From: Acetobacteraceae bacterium
GTDB taxonomy: Bacteria; Pseudomonadota; Alphaproteobacteria; Acetobacterales; Acetobacteraceae
Assembly: GCA_030039695.1 (NCBI GenBank)
Contig: JASHVB010000169.1
Coordinates: 1 to 12,918, forward strand
Reading direction: 5' to 3'
DNA length: 12,918 bases
This document shows positions 1-6,553 of the stretch, one piece after another. The first letter of the stretch is position 1; each line of letters opens with the position of its first letter. A model generated the notes under the pieces. It did no database searches and was not told the DNA's origin. It saw nothing but the letters and a program-made list of their open reading frames with translations. A program made the translations under genes and the position numbers.

Positions 1-990
1 GATGAGCTTTTCGGCCACGGCCGGGTCCTTGACGCGCTGGCGAATTTTGCGCGCGATGAACTCGGAGGCGAGCCGGTTTGCCACGCGATTGGTCAGCATG
101 TCGCTGAAATTGGCCATCCAAATGCCGAAACCTGGTTGGCCATAAAGCTTTTCCCAGAACGCCTCCCGCTCCTCTTCGGTCACTTCAAGGGTCACGCGCG
201 GGTCTGGGGCGTGGATGTAGCATCCAGGTGAAGCCTTGCAGAGCGCGAAGATCTCGTCGTAGCGCGCCTTGATATCATTCATCTCCGCGTCGGAAATCCG
301 CGTGTTGTGCAGCGGTGCGCACCAATTGGGCGTACGCTGGAACACGGTGAGATGACCGACGGTCTTGGCGATTTCCTGCACGGTCTGCACGGCCGTCGCA
401 CCGGTGCCGATGATCCCGACCCGCTTGCCGGCAAAATCGACGCCCTCCTTGGGCCAGCTATGTGTATGGCAGGCCAGACCCTTGAAGCTGCCTACGCCAG
501 GAATGTTGGGCATCGTCGGCGCCGAAAGGACGCCGATGGCGGTCAGCAGGAAGCGGCTCGAATAGCGCCGCCCGTCTTCCAGCGTGATTTCCCAGCTGCG
601 TGATCCTTCCAGGTAGCGGGCCGAGGCGACGCGGCTCTCGAATTGAATGTCGCGCCGCAGGTCGAATTTGTCGGCGACATGATTGAGGTAGCGTTCTGTC
701 TCCGGTTGAGGGGCGAAGTGCTCCTGCCAACGCCACTCGTTGAGCAACTCCTCAGAGAAGGAATAACCGTATGTCCAACTTTCGGAATCGAAGCGCGCGC
801 CGGGATAACGGTTCCAGTACCAGGTGCCCCCAACGCCGGTGCCGGCCTCGAACACCCGCACCCGAAGATCGAGTTCACGCAGCTTGTAGAGCTGGTAGAG
901 GCCGGAAACACCGGCGCCGATGACAATAGCGTCAAATTCGGGGCGCGTCCCGGTTTGGCCTTCGGGGCGGATCGCTTGCAACGCAACCAT
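1..990 (-). CDS. Type I Baeyer-Villiger (flavin-containing) monooxygenase, 3' end cut by window edge
   Basis: The first 330 codons are visible and the reading frame is open to the window edge; complete members are usually about 500-600 residues. An FAD-binding Rossmann motif GAGVSG lies at residues 25-30 and is followed by the family stretch GTWYWNRYPGAR. The Baeyer-Villiger fingerprint FxGxxxHxxxWP is complete at residues 169-180 (F169, G171, H175, W179, P180). The second, NADPH-binding motif GTGATA is at 195-200. Enzymes of this family use FAD, NADPH and O2 to insert oxygen next to a ketone, giving an ester or lactone; the substrate cannot be read from the sequence. The ATG at 988-990 has GGAGGAG a few bases upstream. 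It lies 55 bp downstream of an IclR regulator on the same strand, so co-transcription is likely and the regulator may respond to its substrate (inference). Confidence 0.93.
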   Translation of the reverse strand, partial: MVALQAIRPEGQTGTRPEFDAIVIGAGVSGLYQLYKLRELDLRVRVFEAGTGVGGTWYWNRYPGARFDSESWTYGYSFSEELLNEWRWQEHFAPQPETERYLNHVADKFDLRRDIQFESRVASARYLEGSRSWEITLEDGRRYSSRFLLTAIGVLSAPTMPNIPGVGSFKGLACHTHSWPKEGVDFAGKRVGIIGTGATAVQTVQEIAKTVGHLTVFQRTPNWCAPLHNTRISDAEMNDIKARYDEIFALCKASPGCYIHAPDPRVTLEVTEEEREAFWEKLYGQPGFGIWMANFSDMLTNRVANRLASEFIARKIRQRVKDPAVAEKLI

Positions 991-1045
991 GCTCTCCTCC
1001 ATGTCCGGTGACCATCTCTGGCGCACCGACCGTTCGCAATCACCA

Positions 1046-1906
1046 CTATCCGAGTCTCAGTAGCTGCAAGCTATCCGACAACCGGCCGGCTGTGGATTGC
1101 ATTGCCCGGCACAGCGCTGACACCGCGCTGTCGTCGAGATCATGTGAGTGTCCTGCCGCGGTGAGGGTAAGCATGAGTTCCCACGAGGGCGACAGAACCG
1201 GCACCGACACCAATGTGATGCCTTGCAGCATGGCGCCGCGGTCAACCGCGAAACCGGAGTGCTTCGCTTCTTTCGCCCGATCCAGGAATTCCGGAAAAGA
1301 GGGCTTTTCGTACCATTGGACCCGCGTGAGCGCTGCCTCGAGTTCCTGTTCGCTGCTGTTGCCGAAGGCGGCTATAATAATGCCAGACGCGCCTGACGGA
1401 CTTGGATATTGTCGCCCAACCATGACATAGGGATCAGGGCGGACGGCAACGCCGATCCAATCCAACAGCAGCAGCGACGACGACTCCAAAACCTTCGACA
1501 GGTAAACCGATACGCGATAGGCCTCGGAGACCGCGTGCATCAGCGGACGCGCAATGTCGATCAAGCCACTACGCCGCAACACTCCGTACGCCAGTTCGAG
1601 AATGTGTAGGCTGACAGAATAGGTACGAGTTGCCTCGTTATAGCCGACGAAGTGCTCGGCTTGCAGTGTCCGCAAGATGTTGTACGCGGTCCCACGATGC
1701 AGTCCCGCGGCGCGCGCGATCTCGCTCGCATTGAGCGGACGCTCGGATGCATGCAACGCCCGGAGAACCTTTGCTGCGGCGACGACCGCGCCGACAGGCT
1801 TGCCTAAAGGACCAATCTCGGTAACCGGAGACACACCGAGTCCCGTCGCCTCCCCCGGCCGGTTCTGATCAAGCACGGCGACTCGCGCGGACACAACACC
1901 TCGCAC
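1046..1906 (-). CDS. IclR-family transcriptional regulator
   Basis: The 286-residue frame has the IclR layout. An N-terminal winged helix-turn-helix covers about residues 40-100, with the recognition region around NASEIARAAGLHRGTAYNIL at 59-78. An effector-binding domain covers about 105-280 and includes the family-like stretch YPSPSGASGIIIAAF. Such proteins bind small aromatic or organic-acid ligands and control nearby catabolic genes from short palindromes. The frame starts at GTG (1906), but the SD match there is poor and about 38 residues precede the HTH domain. GTG starts at about 1894 and 1834 are also possible; the latter leaves about 15 residues before the domain, closer to usual. It is upstream of the Baeyer-Villiger monooxygenase on the same strand and divergent from the DUF4213/DUF364 gene. 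Either could be its target (inference). Confidence 0.9.
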   Translation of the reverse strand: MRGVVSARVAVLDQNRPGEATGLGVSPVTEIGPLGKPVGAVVAAAKVLRALHASERPLNASEIARAAGLHRGTAYNILRTLQAEHFVGYNEATRTYSVSLHILELAYGVLRRSGLIDIARPLMHAVSEAYRVSVYLSKVLESSSLLLLDWIGVAVRPDPYVMVGRQYPSPSGASGIIIAAFGNSSEQELEAALTRVQWYEKPSFPEFLDRAKEAKHSGFAVDRGAMLQGITLVSVPVLSPSWELMLTLTAAGHSHDLDDSAVSALCRAMQSTAGRLSDSLQLLRLG

Positions 1907-1994
1907 TCTTCAATGACCAGCCACTTCCCGGACGCCTACCATGATCGCCACGTCATGCTAACAGCGGCGCTGCCGCGATTCAATGAAAAACAAG

Positions 1995-2012
1995 TGTCTT
2001 CTATGGAAGACA
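1995..2012. promoter_or_regulatory. Inverted repeat in the divergent IclR / DUF364 gap, candidate operator
   Basis: TGTCTTC-TATG-GAAGACA is a perfect 7-bp inverted repeat with a 4-bp centre. It sits between the start of the minus-strand IclR gene and the probable ATG of the plus-strand DUF4213/DUF364 gene. IclR regulators typically bind palindromes of about this size next to their own promoter. A 7-bp repeat at a given spacing is expected by chance about once in a window this long, but rarely in this 220-bp gap. The operator role is inference. Confidence 0.4.
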
Positions 2013-2125
2013 GTAGTGCTGTCGGGCTGGGGCGCCGTCCGTTACCGGCCGGCATAGCGCCGCGACACCCCTCCGCGATTATGTTACGCCACTTGCTCCG
2101 ACTGGTCCCGAGCGGTGCTGATCGT

Positions 2126-2982
2126 ATGCTAACCGAACCAATCCTCGCTGAGACCATCGCAGGAATTCGCCACATCCTGGGTGGAGATCTCGACCATATC
2201 GCGGTCGATCGGGCCGTCATTGGTCTATTCTCCACTGGCGTGAAGCTCGACACCGGCACCGCCGGCGCCTGTGCCACGCCGCTGCGCTCGATCCCGGAAG
2301 CCGTCTGCTGCCCGAGTTCCGCCATGGCGATGCCGTTTCCCGGCAAGCTGCGAGGCCGGCTTGCGCGTGAACTCCTGAAGGATACCCAAGCTGCCAGCGG
2401 AATTCGTCGTGCCGTCGGTGTCGCCACGATGAATGCCCTTGCTGAGATGTGCTGGGAGCGGCGCGCGACTCCGGACGTGGAGATGCAAAGCGGCGTCGAT
2501 GCCTACGACGCGGCGAAGATCCAGCTTGGCGAGCAGGTCGTGGTGGTGGGCGCGTTCGTGCCATTCCGAAGGCGTTGAAGCGCGCCGGCCAGCCATTCAC
2601 GGTGCTCGAGATGGACGCCGCCACGCTGAAACCGGATGAGCTGGCTCACTTCCGCCCCGCCGAAGAGGCAAGCCACGTCGTGCCAAGCGCCGATGTCGTG
2701 TTGATTACAGGCACTACACTGCTGAACGACACGCTGGAAAATCTGCTCGCGCTCTGCCAACCGAAGGCACGCGTCGTAATGGTCGGTCCGACAGTTGGCC
2801 TCTATCCCGATGCTTTCCTGCGGCGCGGCGTCGATGTGCTGGGCGGCCTGCGCGTCACGGCGCCGGACGTTTTCCTCGACGTGCTGGCTGAGGGCGGTTC
2901 CGGCTATCACTTCTTCGGCCGTTCGGCCGAAAAGGTGGTGCTGGTGCCCAAAGCTAGGACGGTCGCGGCATGCGCCGCATGA
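2126..2982 (+). pseudogene. DUF4213/DUF364 (putative heavy-metal chelation) protein, split by one frameshift
   Basis: Two frames together make one nearly full-length protein of about 285 residues. The first part (from ATG 2126) reads MLTEPILAETIAGI and carries the DUF4213-like region with GACATPLRSIPEAVCCPSSA, then PFPGKLRG, and ends in VVVVGAFVPF at 2566. The second part continues in the -1 frame from 2569 with KALKRAGQPF, then the Rossmann-like DUF364 core ADVVLITGTTLLNDTL, VVMVGPTVGL and GGSGYHFFG, ending at TGA 2980-2982. The joint VPF-x-KALKRAG has the family spacing, so one missing base at about 2567-2568 explains the break. Left alone, the first frame ends after FRRR at TGA 2576-2578. 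The family combines an enolase N-domain-like fold with a Rossmann-like domain and is only tentatively linked to metal chelation. The frame is open back to 1913, but the family-like sequence begins near 2126, so I prefer that start. The damage may be a real mutation or a sequencing error. Confidence 0.87.
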
Positions 2983-3278
2983 TCCTCGTTGCCGTCGGCG
3001 CCACGCTGCTGGTGGTCGCGGTGCTCATTGTGGTGTCGCGCTCCGGTGCCAAGGCGGCCACCGCGCTTCCACCACCGGCACCGGACGAAGACAACCGCAC
3101 CGCGACGAGGGAAGTGGCGGTGCTGGCCGCTGGATGTTTCTGGGGCGTCCAGGGCGTGTTCCAACACGCGGCTGGCGTGACCAGCACAGTCTCCGGTTAA
3201 GCCCGGGGGAAGCGTGCGCCCGCGCACATTACGATGAAGTCGAAACGGGCGCCGCCGGACACGTTGGAATCTGTGACT
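2970..3278 (+). pseudogene. msrA: Remnant of membrane-anchored peptide methionine sulfoxide reductase MsrA
   Basis: An ATG at 2970 (or 2979), overlapping the end of the DUF364 gene by 13 bp, opens a 76-residue frame that stops at TAA 3198-3200. Residues 4-22 form a hydrophobic anchor. EVAVLAAGCFWGVQGVFQH at 48-66 contains the MsrA active-site motif GCFWG (Cys56). The family continues SGYAGGS after this point; here the Tyr codon position is TAA. MsrA-like sequence then resumes out of frame: GG at about 3205, and AHYDEVETGAAGHV in another frame up to 3265. A short ESVT-like piece follows in a third frame. Homology ends near 3278, where an antisense aldehyde dehydrogenase fragment begins. MsrA reduces methionine-S-sulfoxide in proteins; this copy keeps the catalytic Cys codon but lacks most of the fold and should be dead. 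Confidence 0.85.
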
Positions 3279-3516
3279 CACCCCGCCGAACGGTGTTCCG
3301 GCGAGCGATGCCACGAAGTGGTTGATCGACAGATCGCCCACCGCGACTCGTTCCACCTGCCGATCCATGTCGCGCGGCGAGTTGGTGAACGCATAGGCCG
3401 CGAGGCCATACGGCACCGAGTTCGCCTTTTCGATCGCCTCGTCTATGCTGCGTACCCGGTTGAGCAAGGCCAGCGGACCGAACGACCCCTCGCGCGGAAT
3501 AGCGTGCTGGGTGCGA
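3279..3516 (-). pseudogene. C-terminal fragment of an NAD(P)-dependent aldehyde dehydrogenase
   Basis: Read on the minus strand, about 80 residues match the C-terminal part of the aldehyde dehydrogenase superfamily: FGPLALLNRVRSIDEAIEKA, then NSVPYGLAAYAFTNS, then VGDLSINHFVASLAGTPFGGV. The family normally continues KESGYGREGG after PFGGV; here similarity stops at 3279, where the msrA remnant begins. The upstream boundary is near 3516, 8 bp before the queE start codon. The catalytic Cys and Glu and the whole cofactor domain are absent. No start codon or ribosome site belongs to the piece. It is a displaced fragment, not a gene. Confidence 0.86.
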
Positions 3517-3523
3517 TGGTGTG

Positions 3524-4156
3524 ATGAGCTACACGGTAAAGGAGATCTTCTACACGCTGCAAGGCGAGGGCGCCCAAGCGGGCCGCCCCGCCGTGTTTTG
3601 CCGGTTCGCGGGATGCAATCTCTGGTCCGGCCGCGAAGTTGACCGGGCCACGGCGGTGTGCTGCTTCTGCGATACTGACTTCGTCGGCGCCGACGGCATC
3701 GGCGGTGGCCGTTTTTCAGACGCCGGGTCACTGGCAGGCGCCGTCGCGACACATTGGCCCGGGGGCAGCGGTGCCTTCGTTGTCTGCACCGGCGGTGAAC
3801 CGCTCCTGCAATTGGACAACGCTCTAGTGGAGGCGTTTCACGCGCGCGGCTTTGAAGTGGCAGTCGAAACCAACGGGACCATCGCCCCGGCGCCTGCCGG
3901 CCTCGACTGGATCTGCGTTAGTCCCAAGGCTGGGGCGCCGCTCCGGCTCACTGAGGGCGACGAGTTGAAACTCGTGATACCTCAGCCTGGCCTGAACTTA
4001 GAGCCGCTCGAGGGGCTATGCTTTCAGCGCTTCTCGCTACAGCCAATGGACGGACCTCACCTCGCAGATAACACGCGCCTCGCCGTCGAACTCTGTCTGC
4101 GGCGGCCGCGCTGGCGGCTTAGCCTCCAGACGCACAAGTACCTCGGGATTCGCTAA
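3524..4156 (+). CDS. queE: 7-carboxy-7-deazaguanine synthase QueE (radical SAM)
   Basis: The 210-residue protein is full length for the short QueE form. It begins MSYTVKEIFYTLQGEG and ends LSLQTHKYLGIR, both typical. The [4Fe-4S] ligands follow the QueE-specific CX14CX2C spacing: C31, C46 and C49. TGGEPLLQ (SAM-binding GGE) and VETNGT follow. QueE converts 6-carboxy-5,6,7,8-tetrahydropterin to 7-carboxy-7-deazaguanine with SAM and Mg2+, the ring-contracting step toward preQ0 and queuosine in tRNA. No queC, queD or queF is in the window. ATG 3524 is preceded by no convincing Shine-Dalgarno, and an antisense aldehyde dehydrogenase fragment begins 8 bp upstream, so the native 5' region seems to have been replaced. 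GTG 3521 is an alternative start. Expression is therefore uncertain although the protein looks intact. Confidence 0.95.
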   Translation: MSYTVKEIFYTLQGEGAQAGRPAVFCRFAGCNLWSGREVDRATAVCCFCDTDFVGADGIGGGRFSDAGSLAGAVATHWPGGSGAFVVCTGGEPLLQLDNALVEAFHARGFEVAVETNGTIAPAPAGLDWICVSPKAGAPLRLTEGDELKLVIPQPGLNLEPLEGLCFQRFSLQPMDGPHLADNTRLAVELCLRRPRWRLSLQTHKYLGIR

Positions 4157-4893
4157 GCACGCACCGCGACGAATGAGCGTTCCGGGAGCGGATCTAGACT
4201 GTCAGCCCGACGACCGCGACTGGCTTGCATGCTCAGGGCTGATCCGACTCAACTAAGGAGAGTAGAGACCGACCGAACGTTGTTAGGCTGCGGCCGGCCC
4301 GGCGCAAGGTAAGGTCGGCCATCCCAGTTGCCCTACTCAGTTGCTGGTTTCATTGAGCGAAACCGACAGCTCGCTCAGCATAGCGGGTTTTCGCGGTCGC
4401 CCTGTTAGAACGGAGGGAACGCGTTGCCGCGCTCAGGCCGCAGCTGCCGGTGGTGCATCGGCTCGGGCGCGGTGTGAACCTGCTGCCGGCCGACGACGGA
4501 CGCCGCGCGCCCTCGACAATGACAAACCGGTATCGGCCCGGAGCATGCCGAGCCACATCGCCAAGGCGATCGGCAATCAGCTCGGCGAGGCGCATGCCGC
4601 CATTGAGGCGCTCTTAGCAACGCCGACACCGGAGCAGCTGAAGCGTCCCGGCCTCCGGCTCTGCCAGCGGTTCAGGTCCGACGCGCGCGCGGGCGCTGAA
4701 GGCTGGGGCGCAAAGGGCGAGCTGGGGATCGAGCCCATCCTGAGGGTTCGGCGACGAGCCGCTGACCAAGGCCAGGCTCGTGGCCAAGAACGATGAAGTA
4801 ACAATATGGGGCTGGCATCGAGGGCAGATCGGGCCGATTATCAGTTGAGTACTTTGGCGTCGTTTGCCCGCACAGGCGCGGGAGGAGCGCGGG
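4157..4893. other. 737-bp stretch with no recognisable gene; degraded coding-like patches
   Basis: No frame here matches a family I know. A plus-strand frame from 4341 to 4796 is open for 151 codons but has an arginine/alanine-rich composition typical of a shadow in GC-rich DNA. Its most protein-like part is about 4549-4640 (PSHIAKAIGNQLGEAHAAIE). In another frame, about 4744-4842 reads GFGDEPLTKARLVAKNDEVT and then stops at TGA. These could be pieces of one decayed gene with frameshifts, but the parent is not identifiable. The end of the stretch holds the leader and ribosome site of the substrate-binding protein gene. Confidence 0.4.
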
Positions 4894-5730
4894 ATGAGAG
4901 TCCGGAACCAGTTGCTAAGTCTGATGGCAGTTCTTCTTTTTGCCATCGGTTTCTTAGCCGTCGAAGGACGGGATGCAAGCGCCGATGCCATCGCTACGAT
5001 CAAGCAACGCGGCACAGTGCGCGTCGGCGTGAAGACAGACTACCCACCGTTTGGATTCCGCTCGCCAACCGGCGAAGTCGTGGGGATCGAGCCGGACCTG
5101 GCCGCGAAGGTGGCCAAAAGCCTGGGCGTGAAGCTGGAACTCGTACCGGTGACCGCGACGAACCGCGTCCAACTGCTGGAGCAGGGCAAGATCGACTTGA
5201 TCATCGCTACGATGAACGACACGATGGTGCGTCGGTGGGCAGTCGAAATCGTGAAGCCCTACTACTACGCTGCCGGCTACAACGTCATGGTGCCGAAATC
5301 GATGAACCTGAAGTCGTGGGCCGAATTGAAAGGCAAGACGGTGTGCGGTATCCAGGGTGCTTACTACAACTATGAGGCGGCGGCGGATTTCGGGCTTCAC
5401 GTCACTGCCTTTGCTGGACCGACCGAAGCGCTCGCAGCGTTGAAGCAGGGACATTGTGTAGGGTTCCTGTTTGATGACGTCGCGATCGAAGGCCACATGG
5501 TGGCGCCAGAGTGGAGCGATTACGACATGCCGCTAAAGTCGCAGGAGGTGCAGCCCTGGGGTGTTGCCGTACGCAAGGATCAGCCGGAGTGGGCTGCCTA
5601 TATATCCAGCATGGTCAAAAAGTGGGAGAAGGACGGTACGATCGTGAATCTTGAGACCAAGTACCATTTCACACATTCGAGGTTCGCTGAGGATGCGCAC
5701 GAGGAGGCGTCTAGATCTCCCGGCAATTGA
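4894..5730 (+). CDS. Amino-acid-type ABC transporter substrate-binding protein (SBP family 3)
   Basis: The 278-residue protein has a signal peptide (MRVRNQLLSLMAVLLFAIGF, cleavage likely after ASA near residue 30) followed by the family 3 periplasmic-binding fold. Family features are RGTVRVGVKTDYPPFGF, GIEPDLAAKVAKSLGVKLEL, QLLEQGKIDLIIATMNDT, the hinge region LKGKTVCGIQGAYYNYEA, and PWGVAVRKDQPEWAAYISSM near the C-terminus. Such proteins capture polar amino acids, opines or related solutes in the periplasm and hand them to an inner-membrane permease. ATG 4894 has GGAGGA at 4881-4886, an ideal spacing; an in-frame TTG at 4864 lacks such support. No permease or ATPase gene lies in the window, so it is an orphan that must use a distant transporter or have lost its partners. 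The ligand is not predictable. Confidence 0.93.
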   Translation: MRVRNQLLSLMAVLLFAIGFLAVEGRDASADAIATIKQRGTVRVGVKTDYPPFGFRSPTGEVVGIEPDLAAKVAKSLGVKLELVPVTATNRVQLLEQGKIDLIIATMNDTMVRRWAVEIVKPYYYAAGYNVMVPKSMNLKSWAELKGKTVCGIQGAYYNYEAAADFGLHVTAFAGPTEALAALKQGHCVGFLFDDVAIEGHMVAPEWSDYDMPLKSQEVQPWGVAVRKDQPEWAAYISSMVKKWEKDGTIVNLETKYHFTHSRFAEDAHEEASRSPGN

Positions 5731-6361
5731 ACGCTTGTCCGGCCGCCTCAAGTAGCATCGCCCGCTGCCCTTTGTTCCCAACCAGGTGGGACGGAACCGA
5801 CGCGCCGCCATCGCGGTCCGGCTTTTAGCTACACTGCGCGTGACATTCGCCCGCATAAACGCGATTCGACGAGAAAATAGAGGGCGATGATTGGTAGTGA
5901 TACGTCATCACGATGATGGGGCCTGATCGTAATCGCTGCAGGATGCACTCATGGCTGCGCCTCCGCGGTGGCCGCATTTCCGCCGCCGTTATTGGACGGC
6001 GTTGAAGCGTTGAGAGGCGTGCTTTGCGCGAGGCTGGCGTCGGTCGCTGACCGACGCTGTTCTCGACTCGGTTGCGACCCCGGGTTTAAGTGCTGCTCTG
6101 GGACTCGTGTCTACCCGCATCCACCGCGATATCGTTCATGTTGCGGGGCATGGACCGCTCCTCCTGTTTGGTCTGCGCTTCCACGCGCGGCATACTGGCT
6201 GCCTCCGCGACCTGGCGCGCTTAATCCCGCACGCGCCACTGGTCAGGCGTGAACATGAAACCGATCCGGCGGGCTCGTCGCCTTGCGCGGACCGGCCTAC
6301 TGCGCCGGAGGCGGTGACGCGGAAAAGGCGGAAGCTCCGCCTGCCGCGCCACCCCTGGAGT
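5731..6361. other. Gene-poor stretch between the substrate-binding protein and the small membrane protein gene
   Basis: No gene is supported on either strand, apart from the terminator at 6323-6342, listed separately. A plus-strand frame is open from roughly 6022 to 6625 and reads ALGLVSTRIHRDIVHVAG around 6088-6141. It has no ribosome site, no recognised domain, and its end runs antisense to the small membrane gene. A short inverted repeat, GTGAT-ACGTC-ATCAC, lies at 5897-5911; its arms are too short to mean much alone. Confidence 0.4.
6323..6342 (-). terminator. Intrinsic terminator downstream of the 63-residue membrane protein gene
   Basis: Read on the minus strand, AGGCGGA-GCT-TCCGCCT forms a perfect 7-bp GC-rich stem with a 3-base loop. 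The T ending the stem and the next three bases make a TTTT run. It begins 19 bp past the stop codon of the minus-strand gene at 6362-6553, the place and orientation expected for its transcription stop. The stem and T-run are seen directly; function is inferred. Confidence 0.65.
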
Positions 6362-6553
6362 TCAGCCGGCGAGGGCCGACGCCATCACGGCGAACCCGGC
6401 CGCGGCGAACCCCATACCGATGCCAATGGAACGCCACAGGGCGGCATCACGCGACAAGCGCTGAGCCGCGGCATTGTGCAATGCACGGAAAAACGTCCGC
6501 CGCGGATGGCGGGCGAAGCTGTAGGCAGGATGAACAAGCTGAGCGACGGTCAC
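6362..6553 (-). CDS. Small single-span membrane protein of unknown function (63 aa)
   Basis: GTG at 6551-6553 is preceded by GGGAG with a 7-base gap, a good Shine-Dalgarno. The frame ends at TGA 6362-6364 and a clean intrinsic terminator follows within 20 bp. Residues 1-40 are hydrophilic and basic (YSFARHPRRTFFRALHNAAA). Residues 42-62 (SIGIGMGFAAAGFAVMASAL) form one hydrophobic, Gly/Ala-rich span, with Arg41 just before it. A cytoplasmic N-terminus and a C-terminal tail anchor is the natural topology (inference). I recognise no family and assign no function. No co-directional gene adjoins it; the DNA on both sides is gene-poor. The combined start signal, protein-like composition and terminator are why this short frame is kept while longer overlapping frames on the other strand are not. 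Confidence 0.62.
   Translation of the reverse strand: MTVAQLVHPAYSFARHPRRTFFRALHNAAAQRLSRDAALWRSIGIGMGFAAAGFAVMASALAG

Noticed and set aside
2558..2580. Programmed -1 ribosomal frameshift joining the two halves of the DUF364 gene
   Set aside because: A -1 slip would give the right spacing, but TTC CGA AGG is not a slippery heptamer and no stimulatory structure is evident. A simple one-base loss is enough.
2907..3752. 281-codon minus-strand open frame read as one protein
   Set aside because: Only 3279-3516 is aldehyde dehydrogenase; the rest is antisense to msrA and queE, so it is not one gene.
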